NCBI GenBank assembly: GCA_017506865.1
Contig: JAFCMP010000550.1
Coordinates: forward strand, 496,001 to 560,000
Direction of reading: 5' to 3'
Length of the DNA: 64,000 nt
Source of the DNA: Tribonema minus
Lineage: Eukaryota; Sar; Xanthophyceae; Tribonematales; Tribonemataceae
Shown: positions 48,550-60,800 of the stretch, in pieces
Layout: each line of letters opens with the position of its first letter
Numbering within the stretch: the stretch's first letter is position 1
Notes under the pieces: generated by a model
Databases searched by the model: none
Told to the model about the DNA's origin: nothing
What the model saw: the letters and a program-made list of their open reading frames with translations, nothing else
Made by a program: the position numbers and the translations under genes

Positions 48550-49083
48550 CACAGCCTTTGTCTGAGCTGTTTCGTGAACTCATTTAAAATTTTATGAACG
48601 ATCGTCGAAGGCACTTCAAAAGACACACGCAACACGCCAACAGCTGGGGAACTGGCGTGAAGGCAGCAAGAGCAAGAAATCTACAGGTACACTGATAAGC
48701 TTCGTGGTTTGCCCTACGTGCAGGCAAACAATACGAACACCCTACCTGAAAGTTCAACTCCTTCAAATCCGATCGGGGCTGCTTCTGCCCCGCTGTGCAG
48801 CACTAGATTGTCGAATCAGGCTACATTGACTCGTCTGTATGAGTGAGCGGTTCATGATGCGAGTGCCTTTGTTCGCAGCACTATGCTACCATGGCATTTT
48901 GTCACAGCAACAGAGATCTGCGTGCCGGTGCTGCCTCTCGCAAAGCACATTTCTGAGCTCCCGAATGTGATCCCTCCGATCTGCTGCCTGCGCAGGCAAT
49001 CCGCAACATTCGCAGTTGACCTGATTCCCTTCTTGGAGGCGCGCACGGCGCGCAGCTTGCCATAGCGGAGCAGCTGGACTCTC
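48550..49083. promoter_or_regulatory. Divergent intergenic region between EF-hand and SSU72 genes
   Basis: 534 bp separate the two start codons on opposite strands, so this stretch should contain both promoters. I see no TATA box or other clear element. Confidence 0.35.
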
Positions 49084-52000
49084 ATGTCCGTGACTGGCGA
49101 TGAAGATGGCACCAACAAGTCGCAGCAGCAGGCGACAGACACAGCAGCCGTAAATGGGGGTCTGGCGGCGGGCGGTGACGGGGATAACGTGAGCGGCAGC
49201 GAAGGGCAGCCGAGCGCTAAGCGCCCTCGGCCAGAATCACAGGGGACAAGGACGGAGGGCAGCGCAAGCGGTGGGGAAGAGGGAAAGGCTGCAAATGCCG
49301 CCAGCAACGGAAGCAATGGCAGTGGTGCGGCAATACCAGTGGCGGTTGCGGAGGACACGAATTGGCGAGAACGCGCTGAGAAGATAGCCAAGGGGTACGT
49401 ATGTGTGTCCAATCTGGTGAATTGCATGATCATGATGGTGGAAGCAAACGGTGTGTGCGCGCTCTCTGTTGCTTGCTGTGGCAGATGTGTGCCTGTCTTC
49501 TGCCTGTGATGCGCTTTGGCACACGTTACACAGAAAATTCTTGTGCAGGGCCCGCTTGGGTCTGGGCATATTGCACAACCAATGTGCATGCTATTGGAAC
49601 ATTGGCACTGGCAATATGTATTTGTATGGGGCAGTACCCGAACAGGCTGCGCATACCATCGGTCATACAGCTTTAATCATGGCACCTGTGGCCTGGCGAG
49701 CTGTGCAGCTCATCTTATGGCACATGCTCATGACTTGTCAGGCTGCAGCAGCAAGCCATGCTCGAAGCATTGCATTTTGCCTGGGACAGCACTCGCTACT
49801 TTGTAGGCAACTTGCGACTGCCTGTCTTCACAAGCAACACTGCCAGTGCAACAAGTCATTGCTCCTGTGCTGCCTGTTGCAGCCAGTACAAGTATGGCAT
49901 GTGTGCACATACCCCTCAGTGTGATTATGGTTGTGATAGCTTTGTGTTGCTCGAATGTAGAAGTATCAGGCGCATGCCCAGGTACCACTGGTTGTGAGGG
50001 GCTGGCTGCGGTAATGGCACGTGCCGTTTCACTGCGCTTCATGCAACTGCCATGCCGTGCTTTAACTTGCAGATGGTATGTTGTCAGCATGGTACATGAC
50101 AACAATGTTGTCAATGTTATTATTGGCAAGTACTTGTATCGAACCGGGAAAGGATGCCATTGGCTTTGGTCTAAGATGTCGCAGCGCTACTGCCTTTGCA
50201 CGCATCCAATTCGGTAGTACACGCACTTTGCCATATAAATCTGCTCCATAATTAGTAATAATTGCCAGGTCTCTCTGCTGAAAGTGCTTCTGCTCGTCAG
50301 CCCAAATGACTCAGAATGAGGCACCATGTACTGTCAAGAGTATTTTACAGATCTGACATGCATATGCCAAATTCGTGCTAGCAACTTGATGCTGGCCATG
50401 GTAACCCGAAGACGCAGCCGAGAGGTTCTCCATCCTGTGTAAATAAGCTAGAAGCCTTGCTTTAGTTACTCACTTAAACCACGCTCACTGCAATGCACCA
50501 ATGCAAGGTCTTACGGTTCTGTGCGCCACAAGCCCTGCGTTTGCATGCTTCATGTTGGCTCACCAATATTGCAAGGTGCAGAGTGAACGCACACTGTAAT
50601 TTGTCATTGAAGGGCTTACTTTTGTTGCAGGGGTGACTCCAAAGCAAGTGTATGGCAGCATTTAAACTCACACTATGATGTATGTAGGCCCACAAGGCGA
50701 GTTGTTCCTTGAGAGCAAACAACTCCAGCCGACTCTCACCATTAATAATCTCACGAAAGCTGTAGGGTTAGGTTTAGGGTTAGGGTTAGCTGTTGGCTTG
50801 CTGAATGTTGCCAAGGCGCATACACAACGCCCATTACGTAAGAAATGCATTACACGATATGGACTTAGGCACAGTAGCCAGCGCTTGCTGGCGAAGCCTG
50901 AGTTACACCAATGTATACTTTATCGGTAGAACCGTCATGGTTTCCCACTGATATCATATGCATCGGCGCGTCATCCCAGGATGGCAGTTGTGAGCACTGT
51001 CACATTTTCAACGCCACAGGCTGATCACTGCCGTTGATGCACAAAAATTAACGTCAGCGCCCTCCAGCTAACAAGTGGCACTGGCTGACAAGCAGCGTGG
51101 TTGCTGTGATGAGGCCACACCAACATCAATTGAGAGGGGATATATGTGCATAATGCGCGCTACGGACTCCAGAGTTGTGGAAACAACGTTGTTCATAGCG
51201 AGACACCATCTGCTATGCCATTATTTGTCGCTGCATAACGCACATGTTTTGTGAACGTATGACCGTACAGCTGCCATTGTACTGAAGCCTGGCAATGCCC
51301 TGTGTTTGCAGGCAAAAATCAAACAAAGTGGAGCCAACCTCCAAGTACAAGTACGCCATGCTGTGCTCCTCCAATGTCAACAGGAGTGTGCTGGCTCAGA
51401 TTGTGCTTGAAGGAGAGGGCGTGGCAGTGGCCAGCTATGGAGTCAACCAGTGAGTGATTGCCCAGGCCCTTGTGTGTGATTGCCCCTTGTGTCTTGCTGC
51501 AGCTGAAGTGTAGCAGGTGTGGAGTGCGCTTGAACCGTGTGCATTGCAGTTACAGTACAGTAGCTCGTTAAGAGTTAGGGTCAGCGATTTTGAAAGTTGT
51601 GCACTGTAAGTAACTTTTAGGGTGAGGATCAGAGTCTTTGGCTTTTCAATGCTGCCACTGTGACGAGAATGGAAACCTTTGTTGATGTCTTGACGCAGCA
51701 ACGCTGGATGCGAAAGTCATGTAACTGTGCTCACAGGAAGCATTGCGTTGTTTGGTTCTCTCGATCAGCGCTTGGTTTCTGATTTAGTGTATGTGTCGCT
51801 GTCGCTACGCAGCTTGGTGCATATGACCAGGTTTACCAGTATCTTCTACTTCAGCAACATCAAATCTTCACTGTGGTGCAAACCCCAAGAAGAGCCTGCC
51901 ACACCTGGCGCACACCAGACTGAAAGGAAGGCGTTGTTGGTAGTCACCACTGATTTTTGTGATAGTCGCCTTCACAGCTATGCATAATGCTGATCCACCA

Positions 52001-55000
52001 TTGCACTCTCTTTCGCAGCTGTAGCAATCACACTTTCTTTCACATTATACTTGTGACCTTGTGTCCGACGCGTTTATTGCATTCTGTCTGTGACCCTTTT
52101 TTGTCTGCGTCCACATGCAGCTCTGTGGCAATGCCGGGCAAGTCGCGTGCATCCCCCGCCGTATTCCCCTTTGGCACCCCTACCTGGAAATGCATGACAA
52201 GCTATTGGCTAGCGACAAAGACGTGAGCGGCCGTAACTACTATCAGCCCTGATCTCAAACCCTCAAACCTTGTCCTACTCCTCCGATCGCTTGAGCATCT
52301 GTAGCGATGAGTGCAAAGGACTCCAAGCAGGTATTGGAGAGGTCTGCTGTCTGCACTCATGAAGCTACTTACACAGTGCCATACGGGAGATGTACTCAGG
52401 ATCAGCCAAATCGCTACTTTCCTGTTGCACCCAAGGCATCGTATCGTGCACTTCTTGTATGAGAAGACAAGAGGCAGGTTGACTGTAATTGCACGTCTAC
52501 TATTAGTATGTGACACACAGAGCTCAGCATCGCTGAGGTGATGACCTCAGTGATGGGGTCAACGACTGGAAGTAATCATGTGAAATCAATGAATGCTGTC
52601 ATGCAACAAACCACAATCGCCACCAGGCGTGAGTGAGACGACTGATATTGTTTGAAAAGGCCAGCATGGCAATGTCACCATACTCCCCAGAAGTATCATT
52701 TTTGTTGGTTGGGCGAGTGTGGTCAAGGCAACTGAACAGATCGTGCCTTATAAGGCTGCTCTTTGTGCTGTCATTTAGCGATAACATGCAGGCAAGTTGC
52801 GGCAATTCGTGCGAGCCGTTTTTGTCTGTTTGTGTGTCTCTGACTATTTTGTGCTGCTTGAGCTATCCAGTGGTTCATGCAAGCGTGGATTGCTGCACCT
52901 CCTCTGCGCCCGTCCGCCTAACTGCTTCTGCACGTGTGCGGAAACCCACAAGTGATGAGTATGCTGTGTACATCCCCTTAGAATTCAATCCCGTTCTGTG
53001 TTTTCTCCCATGTTTACAGCTGCACGCCCGCGCGGCACTGCTGAAGCTCTTGTCCCGAGATGCCTGCACCAAGAGGCACCCAGAGAGGTGGCAGGACCTT
53101 GGATCCGCCGATACTGCCAAGTTCGACATTATCATCTGCTTTAACGACAAGATCTTTGACCTGTGCATTGAGGGTGAGTTCAGAGTGTTTGTGAGTTGTG
53201 GGGCATTCTTGTATAGCATAACAAGAAGCGTAACTTCAGACATCATTCGGTGATGAGCGGTGCGGCACTTGATGAGATGCACTCTTGGAAACAAGGGGCT
53301 TTAGCTTGCGGAGGCCAAGACTTGCAGCGTACCCTTGCATGCCTGGGGCTGATTTAGTGTTCAAGGATAGGCTTCAGGGACAGAATGTGCTGTTGACGAA
53401 GAACTTCAGAGTGCAGAGACTTGATGCTACATGTACTGTGCTGGATGATAACTTTGAACATCTCAGTTGACATATTCTACCACTATGTAATGCGCTTTGT
53501 CATCGGTTCGCTAATAAAGCTGTGTTGTCAACATGCTGTCACAACTTGACAAACCACTTTTGTACAAATTTACATTGCTCATGTGAACAAGCACTCCGCA
53601 GTCGATTCTCTTTGCTGTCATGATTGGGCATATTCGTCTTGACTGCTCTGAGCAGTTACATCCCTTTGTACAGTCTGCCATTGTATAGCATTAGGTGAAA
53701 GTTTACGTTAACTCAGGTTTTGAATAGCATCAAGCGCACACAGGTCAGGGCCATAATTCGACATCGGCTATTGCATGCAGTCCTTGCTCAAAGCTGTGTG
53801 AAGCACGTCACTGTCACCTGCATGCAAAATGGCAGTGATCAGGACATGAGTCAGTCAGGCGTCATGGCAAGAGGAGAGCACATGCAAAGCTGCCAATCTG
53901 CAAGTTAAATCTCCCCGCTTCTGCTGAGTGGCGTGCCTGATACGAATGATGCAGGTTTGAACCCCTTCAAACGTAGACTTGCAGCTGCCTTCAGTCACTC
54001 TCTTTCAAGGTCAGCCACAAGCCTTTTTGATTCGCGGTGCACGCAATTCATGATGTTACATTTGGAGCGTGTGAGAGATCAGGCGAGTGCTATGATATTT
54101 TGCACTTGCCCTGCACTTTCGTAGGGTCGGCCGCTCCTGCTGTGCAGCCGCACTTTCAAAACGGAACACAGCCTCTGCCACATTAAGCTGCCTCTGATCG
54201 AGGTGGCTTCTGCTCACGACTTTTCAGGAGTACTTAATCTTCAGTGATTGACTTGCAGCATGTAAAGCGCCAAAAATGTATACATGTTTTGAAGTACATT
54301 GTGCGGACAACGCACGCGATAATGGGGCAGTGATCAAAACTGTATCTCTGTGCCTCTGCTGTCATTTACTCGGCCTCAGCTGCTGCCTCTCTGATGCCGT
54401 TTCGCATGCAGACTTCCAAAACCGGCCACCATTTGACTTCAAACCCATCCACATCGTGTCACTGCCAGTGATGGACACGCCACAACACGCGGAGCAGGCC
54501 ATGGTGGATGTGCTCAAACTGGTCAAAATGGTACGAAAGTAGGGCTTCACGCTATGCACAATCATATGTAAGGTACACTATGCGCTATGTAAGATATGCG
54601 GATGCGCTATACAAGATATGCGGATGTCTGCATTTCTGGTATTTCAGGCACTGAAATTGATATGGGAACCCTACGCTTGACACTCATGTGTAGATGCGGG
54701 CGACAACGGGGTTGAGATTGCTTGAAGTGTGGTTCATCCAGTGGAAGACTGTACTGTTGCGTCGAAGCCTCTGCTGAATCAGCCGATGTTGCACCGTGTG
54801 TGAATGGCAGACAGCCTACGAGTATCGCAGACTAGGCTGCTGCGTTGACGCAAGCTTTTCGATTGCATAGGCAACCCGGCCTCCCTTGGGCCTTTATAAA
54901 TACAAGTCCATACGTACAGATTGGAAAAGGGCATGCTGCCGGCAGTCCATCAAGTGGCAGTGCAGACAATGGTGATGTCGAGACTCAAATGCTGCAAACA

Positions 55001-55533
55001 TTGCCTGAAGCAGAGATATGCATGCACGAGAGATCCATTGGTACTGTATACAATCGTCCAGTAGAAGTGCGGGCGACAGAGTACAAGCAGCAAATGGGGC
55101 TGGCGCCATCATGTAAATTGCGCACTGAATCAGCGCCTGTGCAGTGAAGGCGCAGCTGGCCAAATCTGTGCAATGATCTTGTGTGCAGAACCCAGCCTCA
55201 GCTGCCTACATGGACCCCTCTGGCTGCTCAAGGTCATACTGTACAAATACTGTGAAGCCTAAGCTGTTGGGGTTATTGCACCCCCTCAACGTACCGTGCT
55301 CTTTATACCCCCTTGTGAGGTTGCAGAATTTGCACGAGGTTAATACCGCAGCTCTTGTGCCTTGCTTGAAGATGCAGCATGGTTCACTTCCACCTGATTG
55401 CGCATGCTCTCTGCGTTGTCTGACTCAGCAGCTGGATGCATGTGATGACCTGGACAACCATGGTGCGGACGTAGTGGAAGCCTTTCAGGCCACCACCAAG
55501 TGGCCAATCCTGCACCAGGTGTGCCACTTGTAG
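49084..55533 (+). CDS. SSU72: SSU72 RNA polymerase II CTD phosphatase, 6 exons, apparent 1-nt frameshift in exon 3
   Basis: Ser5/Ser7-P CTD phosphatase acting in transcription termination and 3'-end processing, nuclear. Exons: 49084-49394, 51312-51449, 52121-52222, 53020-53173, 54412-54530 and 55429-55533. The catalytic P-loop is CSSNVNRS (C-x5-R). It is followed by SYGVN|HSVAMPGKS and FGTP, the usual SSU72 order. Then come FDIIICFNDKIFDL, the FKPIHIVSLPVMDTPQ segment with the probable acid Asp, and the C-terminal ILHQVCHL, matching the family's ...LHTVCFY-type end. Exon 1 adds an about 105-residue Gly/Ser/Asn-rich N-terminal extension absent from yeast and human SSU72; its phase match to exon 2 supports it. 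In exon 3 the frame breaks after FGTP: YLEMHDKLLASDKD lies in another frame. One base is missing at the C-run ACCCCT (about 52175-52180). With that base the exon joins both neighbours and the protein is about 309 aa. Confidence 0.88.
50762..50790. repeat. Interstitial telomere-like repeat (TTAGGG/TTTAGGG mix), intronic
   Basis: TAGGGTTAGGTTTAGGGTTAGGGTTAG in SSU72 intron 1. It mixes 6- and 7-base units. Confidence 0.75.
54826..54917 (+). mobile_element. 5'-truncated retroelement 3' end (about 92 bp) in SSU72 intron 5
   Basis: Reverse-complement match to the element ends at 23132 and 36051. It begins CGCAGACTAGGCTGCTGCG, contains GGGCCTTTATAAATACAAG and ends TCCATACGTAC. The 3' end is identical to the other copies while the 5' breakpoint differs by a few bases, as expected for target-primed insertion with 5' truncation. 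Confidence 0.8.
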
Positions 55534-55749
55534 ACAACACAGGAGGTGGTGCCCAGCAACCCTCCCACAACACAACCAGCAAATCTCACGGTGACTGTTC
55601 AGAGGCGGAATGTATACATACTGCTCTGCATCAAGGGCATCATGGCTGCACTTTTCACTTGATGACCTGCTGCCGTGTTCTGTGTTGTTGGTGCTGGCAT
55701 GAGTGTTTATGCCATCTAATACGACCATGTCAGTGTAAGCAGTGCCTAC

Positions 55750-57039
55750 ATGGACAAGCAAGCCAGCAATGTTGTCCTTTCAATGCCGATCAACTCTCTT
55801 AAAAGTCAGCACTCTCTGACAATTCTGCAGTGCTGGTTCATGTTTCATTTGACTTTGCAGCATTATGAAGGTTCATTTGCTGCAATGCAGAAAGTGCCGC
55901 AGCACTTGTCAAATGTGAGTTCACAACACGGCGCCGACCAGGCTTGATTCTACTGGTGAAATCTTGAGCACAGAGCCTTCCTTACAGAATGCTGCCATCG
56001 CGCGCTGGCGTCGCGCGCCCTCCATGTCTCAAATCGACTCTCAATGGCTCTGCCGCCGGTGCCACTTGCGCAGCCGCCACTGCCTCCACCTGTGCGCCGG
56101 GTTCCTGTTGCTGTCGATCGTGTACGCGCTCGTTGTTCTTTGCGACCCACTGCGTTGAAGCCCCTGTGCCATCTGCCTCTGCTGCATCCAATCTCCTACA
56201 GTACTGCGTGAGTTACTTTCGGCGACGATCGCTCGCTTTGGTAACTGCGGCTGCTGTTGCTTTCAACTGGCTGTTGTGCTATTGCGTCGGTCGTGTCACG
56301 CAAAAAAGATGCTGATGTTGGTTAGAGGAGAGTTTGGAGGAAGGAAGACGACGGAGAGGGAACAGACTTAGCGAGGTTTGCCAGTGCACCTAGGCCGGAT
56401 TTCAACTCCGAGCGTGGAGCGTGGCGCGAGGAGCAGCAGCTGGGGCTGACTGATAGGCGAGCGGAGAGCTGCGAGGACATGCCAAGGTTAGACCAGCTCA
56501 TCGAGCGCCAGCGGCAACTGCACGATGCCATTTTAATAATGGCTGAGCAGTCAGCCACACAAGCACAAGATCAAAGTCCTCTGTCGCAAGTGTTCGAGCG
56601 ACAAGAGGCGTCGATGAGATCCTTGCAACAGCATCCAGAAGAACATCACGTGCCAGTGCAGCAACTGCGCGACAGGTGCATTGACGGACTCAGCTCGCTG
56701 TTCTCAGAGCACTTGGAAGCGCTGCAGCAAGACCTCTCATTAGCTGGTTCAGACAAGGGGGCCTCCGCGCTATCAGACATTGTCGCGAGCCTTGCCGATG
56801 GCCTCACAGCTTCTGAGCAACAGCTTTTTGTGCAAGCAGTGCACCCGCCGCATACAGCACCACCCAGCACTGGCAGTGTTTCAGTTAAGGCCAGCAGTGA
56901 CAGCGGCAGCAGCGATGGCAGCAGCAGTAGCAGCAGCAACACTCACAACACTAGAGATGAAGAGATCGATGGTGCTGATGATGGCAGCGATGGCTCGGGC
57001 AGTGCCGACAGCGATGATGACGATGACATGGTGGATTAA
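55750..57039 (+). CDS. Unrecognised protein with acidic Ser/Asp tail, 2 exons
   Basis: Exon 1 (55750-55914) starts MDKQASNVVLSM and ends KVPQHLSN at a GTGAGT donor. Exon 2 (56326-57039) follows a GGTTAG acceptor in phase 0, giving 292 aa. Exon 2 is convincing on its own: 238 codons with EEQQLGLTDRRAESCEDM, then helical MPRLDQLIERQRQLHDAIL and a C-terminal Ser/Asp-rich tail ending DSDDDDDMVD. I recognise no family. A shorter version starting at the ATG at 56479 is possible (186 aa). Exon 1 is less certain. The intron contains a minus-strand frame (56191-55982, MDAAEADGTGASTQW...) with a GTAAGG donor-like end that might be an antisense exon; I give that low weight. Confidence 0.5.
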
Positions 57040-57881
57040 TGACAGTATTAATTAGCTGGCGCTCAGCGCTCATGTCCGCACGACATATTGTGGTTGTGTA
57101 CTATGCTGAGCTCTGGTGTTGCTGTTTGGCTTGGCATTGTTGCCACACGGAATGGATGCTGCAGCTGAACGCGCTCGTCTGTTGCAGCACGTCGCTAAAA
57201 TGGTTGTGTCACGTGATCTTACCTCGTAAGCAGCTGCCATGCAGAGTGTTTCTGGTGTAAGAAGTGCATAATACGGATTGCGACATGTCTCGCCTTGTCT
57301 CTGGAAGCGCATTTCATATTTCCTTCGTTGCTGCCCGCCATTAGCATGCTGACTCATTGCTGAGTCAAGCTACAGCAGTGATGACAACTATGATTGTGAG
57401 TGTGCAGTGAACTAGTCAGTGGCATGTAGTGCGCATTAGAGTTGCAGGTGTCTGTCTATAATCTGAAGCAATCCACAGAAGTTTCATCGCGCCCAGCCCA
57501 GTCTAGGCACGCCTCATGATCACTTTGTTTTTTCAATTTAATTAAAAAAAAAAAGAACCCTCCCTCGCCGGACCACCAACGGGACGGCATACGTGCATCA
57601 AACGTACGGCAGTTTTTCAAAACGAAGTTCATCTGAAGCGACCGGTTGCCACCTCGAGGCTCGTAGTTCTATGCACAGCATCACGCAGTGCGGCAGTAAT
57701 CTGATTATAGAGAAGCCTCGGCACTAGGCCCCACGTGTGGACAGTCGCGAGCAAAGATTCAACGACTCATTGCGCCACGCTATAGCTACCGCTCGGTCGC
57801 CGCCGCCTCGACCGTCTTCACATTCTACCGCAGGCACGACGCGAATTTGAGCTTTAGCTGAGTGAAGCAGGGGGCAGCGCG
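57040..57881. other. Intergenic region and SPX-MFS leader
   Basis: No gene is seen. A TGTAA motif at about 57256-57260 may serve as the polyadenylation signal for the gene ending at 57039. An A-rich run lies at about 57544-57555. Confidence 0.35.
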
Positions 57882-60800
57882 ATGGTGCAGTTCGGGCGCA
57901 CTCTGCAGGAGGCTGCTGTAACCAGCTGGGCTCCCTATTACCTCAATTACAAGGAGCTGAAGAAGGCTCTGAAGGCGCTGAAGCTTGACTATGATTTGGA
58001 GGACAAGAGAGTGGCGGGAACGCAAGGGGGAAGCAGGAGGCCTAGCCTTACGGCGATGATACGCAGCAATAGCTTTGCGTCTCGACCAGTGAGCAGGTGA
58101 GCGCACCTGCCTGCCTACAGCAGTAATGTATCACCTCCAGTAGTTTGGTTTTGGTCAAGCCTTTGAGTTCAATTCAGATGCTTGGCAGTAAAGGCAGCTA
58201 TGAAAAGAGGCCACCAATGTGCCGTTCGATTTGCAGTATCGGATGTGTCATTGAGGGTACATCTCGATTTGAGGGCTCTGCTCTTTTGAAGATTCAACAC
58301 GGCTTTGGCGGCCCTTCGTTGGGCTGATATCTTTCATGCTTGGAAACATAACGCTGCTTGCTTAATCATAATGCAGACTTGCATATGGCCCCTGCGTAAC
58401 TGCAGCTGCCACCCATGCGGACTCCAAGTCAGGCTTCTGACGCTACATAGGCAACAACATATGACTGCCGCTTTATGCAATCTGAATTGAAAGCTTACGC
58501 GTAGTCATGAAGCATGCAATTGTAGGAAACGTCCGTTGCAGGTAAATATTCGACATGATGTGAATAATAGGCAACAGGCAGCACACAACGGACTGTGGTG
58601 TATCAAATGCTGCGTCCCGCTTCATTGCTAGGTCAATCCACTCTTTGCGCTTCAGTTCAAAGCTCAGTCAACAGTTGTCGCGATGAGCTTGAAAGCGCTT
58701 TTGTCACTGACGTCATGGCATCCAGGCGGCATGTTTGAGCCACTGCTTCATGTGACTTTCGCCAAGCAAATGCAGGTTGTAAAGACCTTGTGTTTGCCAC
58801 TAGGTACAACATATAGCGCTGACTTGATGACAACAGTAACCTACGCCAGCGATGGCTGACTTGTTTTACTAAGTTTTGCTTCTATATCTCAATTGTCCGG
58901 GCCCAGCATGCTCTCACAGTGCCATGAATAATTTATAACATCAGTGCGCTGTAGGTTGCGATCTGCTGTTCTCATGCGCATGAAGCGCTCAAAAGGCTTG
59001 TGTTTGGTTTTCTGTATGTGTGCTCAAGGGAATGTCAACTTGAGAGGCAGGGCCACCCCTTTTGCTAAACACCCATGCGCAGTGACACATGAAATTGAAA
59101 AGCGTTGCAAGCAGAGTGTAAGAAGAGTCGACTGCAGTTAGATCATCGGCTGCAATGCTCCCGAGCCATTCAGCAACTGACCACTATGCAGGATATGTTC
59201 ACAAACGTGAGCGTTGACATGTGTACGCAGGGTTTATAACGTTTTCATTGTTTGATCGGTTTGTGATTACTCGCTGTGTGATTCTGCACAGGACCATAGT
59301 CTGCCACATTGTAGCGAAGATCATGACACCAAGCCACTTCACACGTCTGACTGGGTTGCTCGTCTTCTACGTTTTTTGCACTACTGATTTGTGTGTTAAA
59401 GCACTGATGAAGAAGCAGATGGAGGTCAACATTTCAATGTAACCTACAAGTGATGTGCTGGTAATATTGTGTTCTGTCCTTGTGCTTATAACGGCTCCAT
59501 GAACACGTAGTCCGGTACAACCACAGTACGGACGGCAACTTACCAGTTGTTGAAACTGTCAGTCAACGGGCTTGCCTGCGCTGCCTGAATTAGAATCAGG
59601 CAAATGCGAGGTAGCAACACCTACAATCAATACCAAGCGGCCCCCTGTGATCCACAACTGATCAAGTCTCTATTGTCGGACAAAAGAGTTACAGCAATTA
59701 TAAACCTGACCAATAAACATGCCCACACGCTCATGGAAGGACAGGATGGCATCAAATAATGTGCAGAACCGCAGGTCACAATGTTTCAGGCTTTGTGCAC
59801 ATGGCCACTCAGTTGCTCAAGTAATAACGTTGGGACCATTTAACAAGCTGAGCCTTGGAAGCTCAGATGGTCAGATAGCGGAGTTTAGGTATACATCATC
59901 CAAACATTGTTCCTTGTGCAGCTGCTGTCCCAGTTGATTGCATGCTGTTGCATGCAGCGCGTGCTCGCACCTGCTGCAAACAGAGGCAGCGATGGGAGTT
60001 GAGCTGCGTATTGAAGATGGTTACTTGAACTTGTACTTGAACACATGGTGGCGCCTACTAATGCATCTTGCTTCACAATGATGCCGCTGCTTGTGCAGCA
60101 ACATGAACAACAAAGAGGATGACTTCAGCAGGAAGGTGGACGATGAGGTGGAGAAGGTCAGTTCACATTAGAGTACACGTACAGTACAGCATGTACTGCA
60201 TTCAGCAGGCCTGCAGCACAGTCTGCTGGTGTGTGATCACCAGTTACGAATATGAAGTACTGCTTATTTGTACCTTGATGTGTATCTGGCCTTGCAGGCT
60301 TGTCCCGCTGTTGCAGTTTAGCTTGCACAGTTGTCGCAGATAATCCTCTGAAGTTTATTTCACAACTGCTTGTCTGCTGATTGCATTGCAGAAGATTGTT
60401 TTTTTTTCAACGTAACGTGATGGGATGTTGAACTTGGGCATTAACCTCATCCATATCGAATGAAACATATATACTCGTCTGCAATTGCGTCACTTCGGCA
60501 ATACGCCAGCGTTGTAGAATGTGACACATCGCCATCAAGACAAGCTTTGCAGACGAGATGCTGTTTGTTCTGCAGTCACATACACGAAGCTTTCCCTCTC
60601 TGAAATGTGTGTTCTCCCTGACTTTCCTGTCTCTGCAGGTGGTCCTGTTCTTCCTGCAGGAGCAGGGGAGTCTAGCCACACGAATGCTTGCGGTCAGAGA
60701 AAAGCTGCCAGTACAGGCACCCATTAACAGGTGACTTCATTTGCATGGCACCGTTGTCATGGCATGTAGCACAGGGATGTGAGCGGTGCCTGTGTCAGCA

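Noticed and set aside
48852-49589. 245-aa minus-strand frame
   Set aside because: Shadow of SSU72 exon 1 on the opposite strand; low-complexity Ser/Pro composition mirrors the GC-rich exon.
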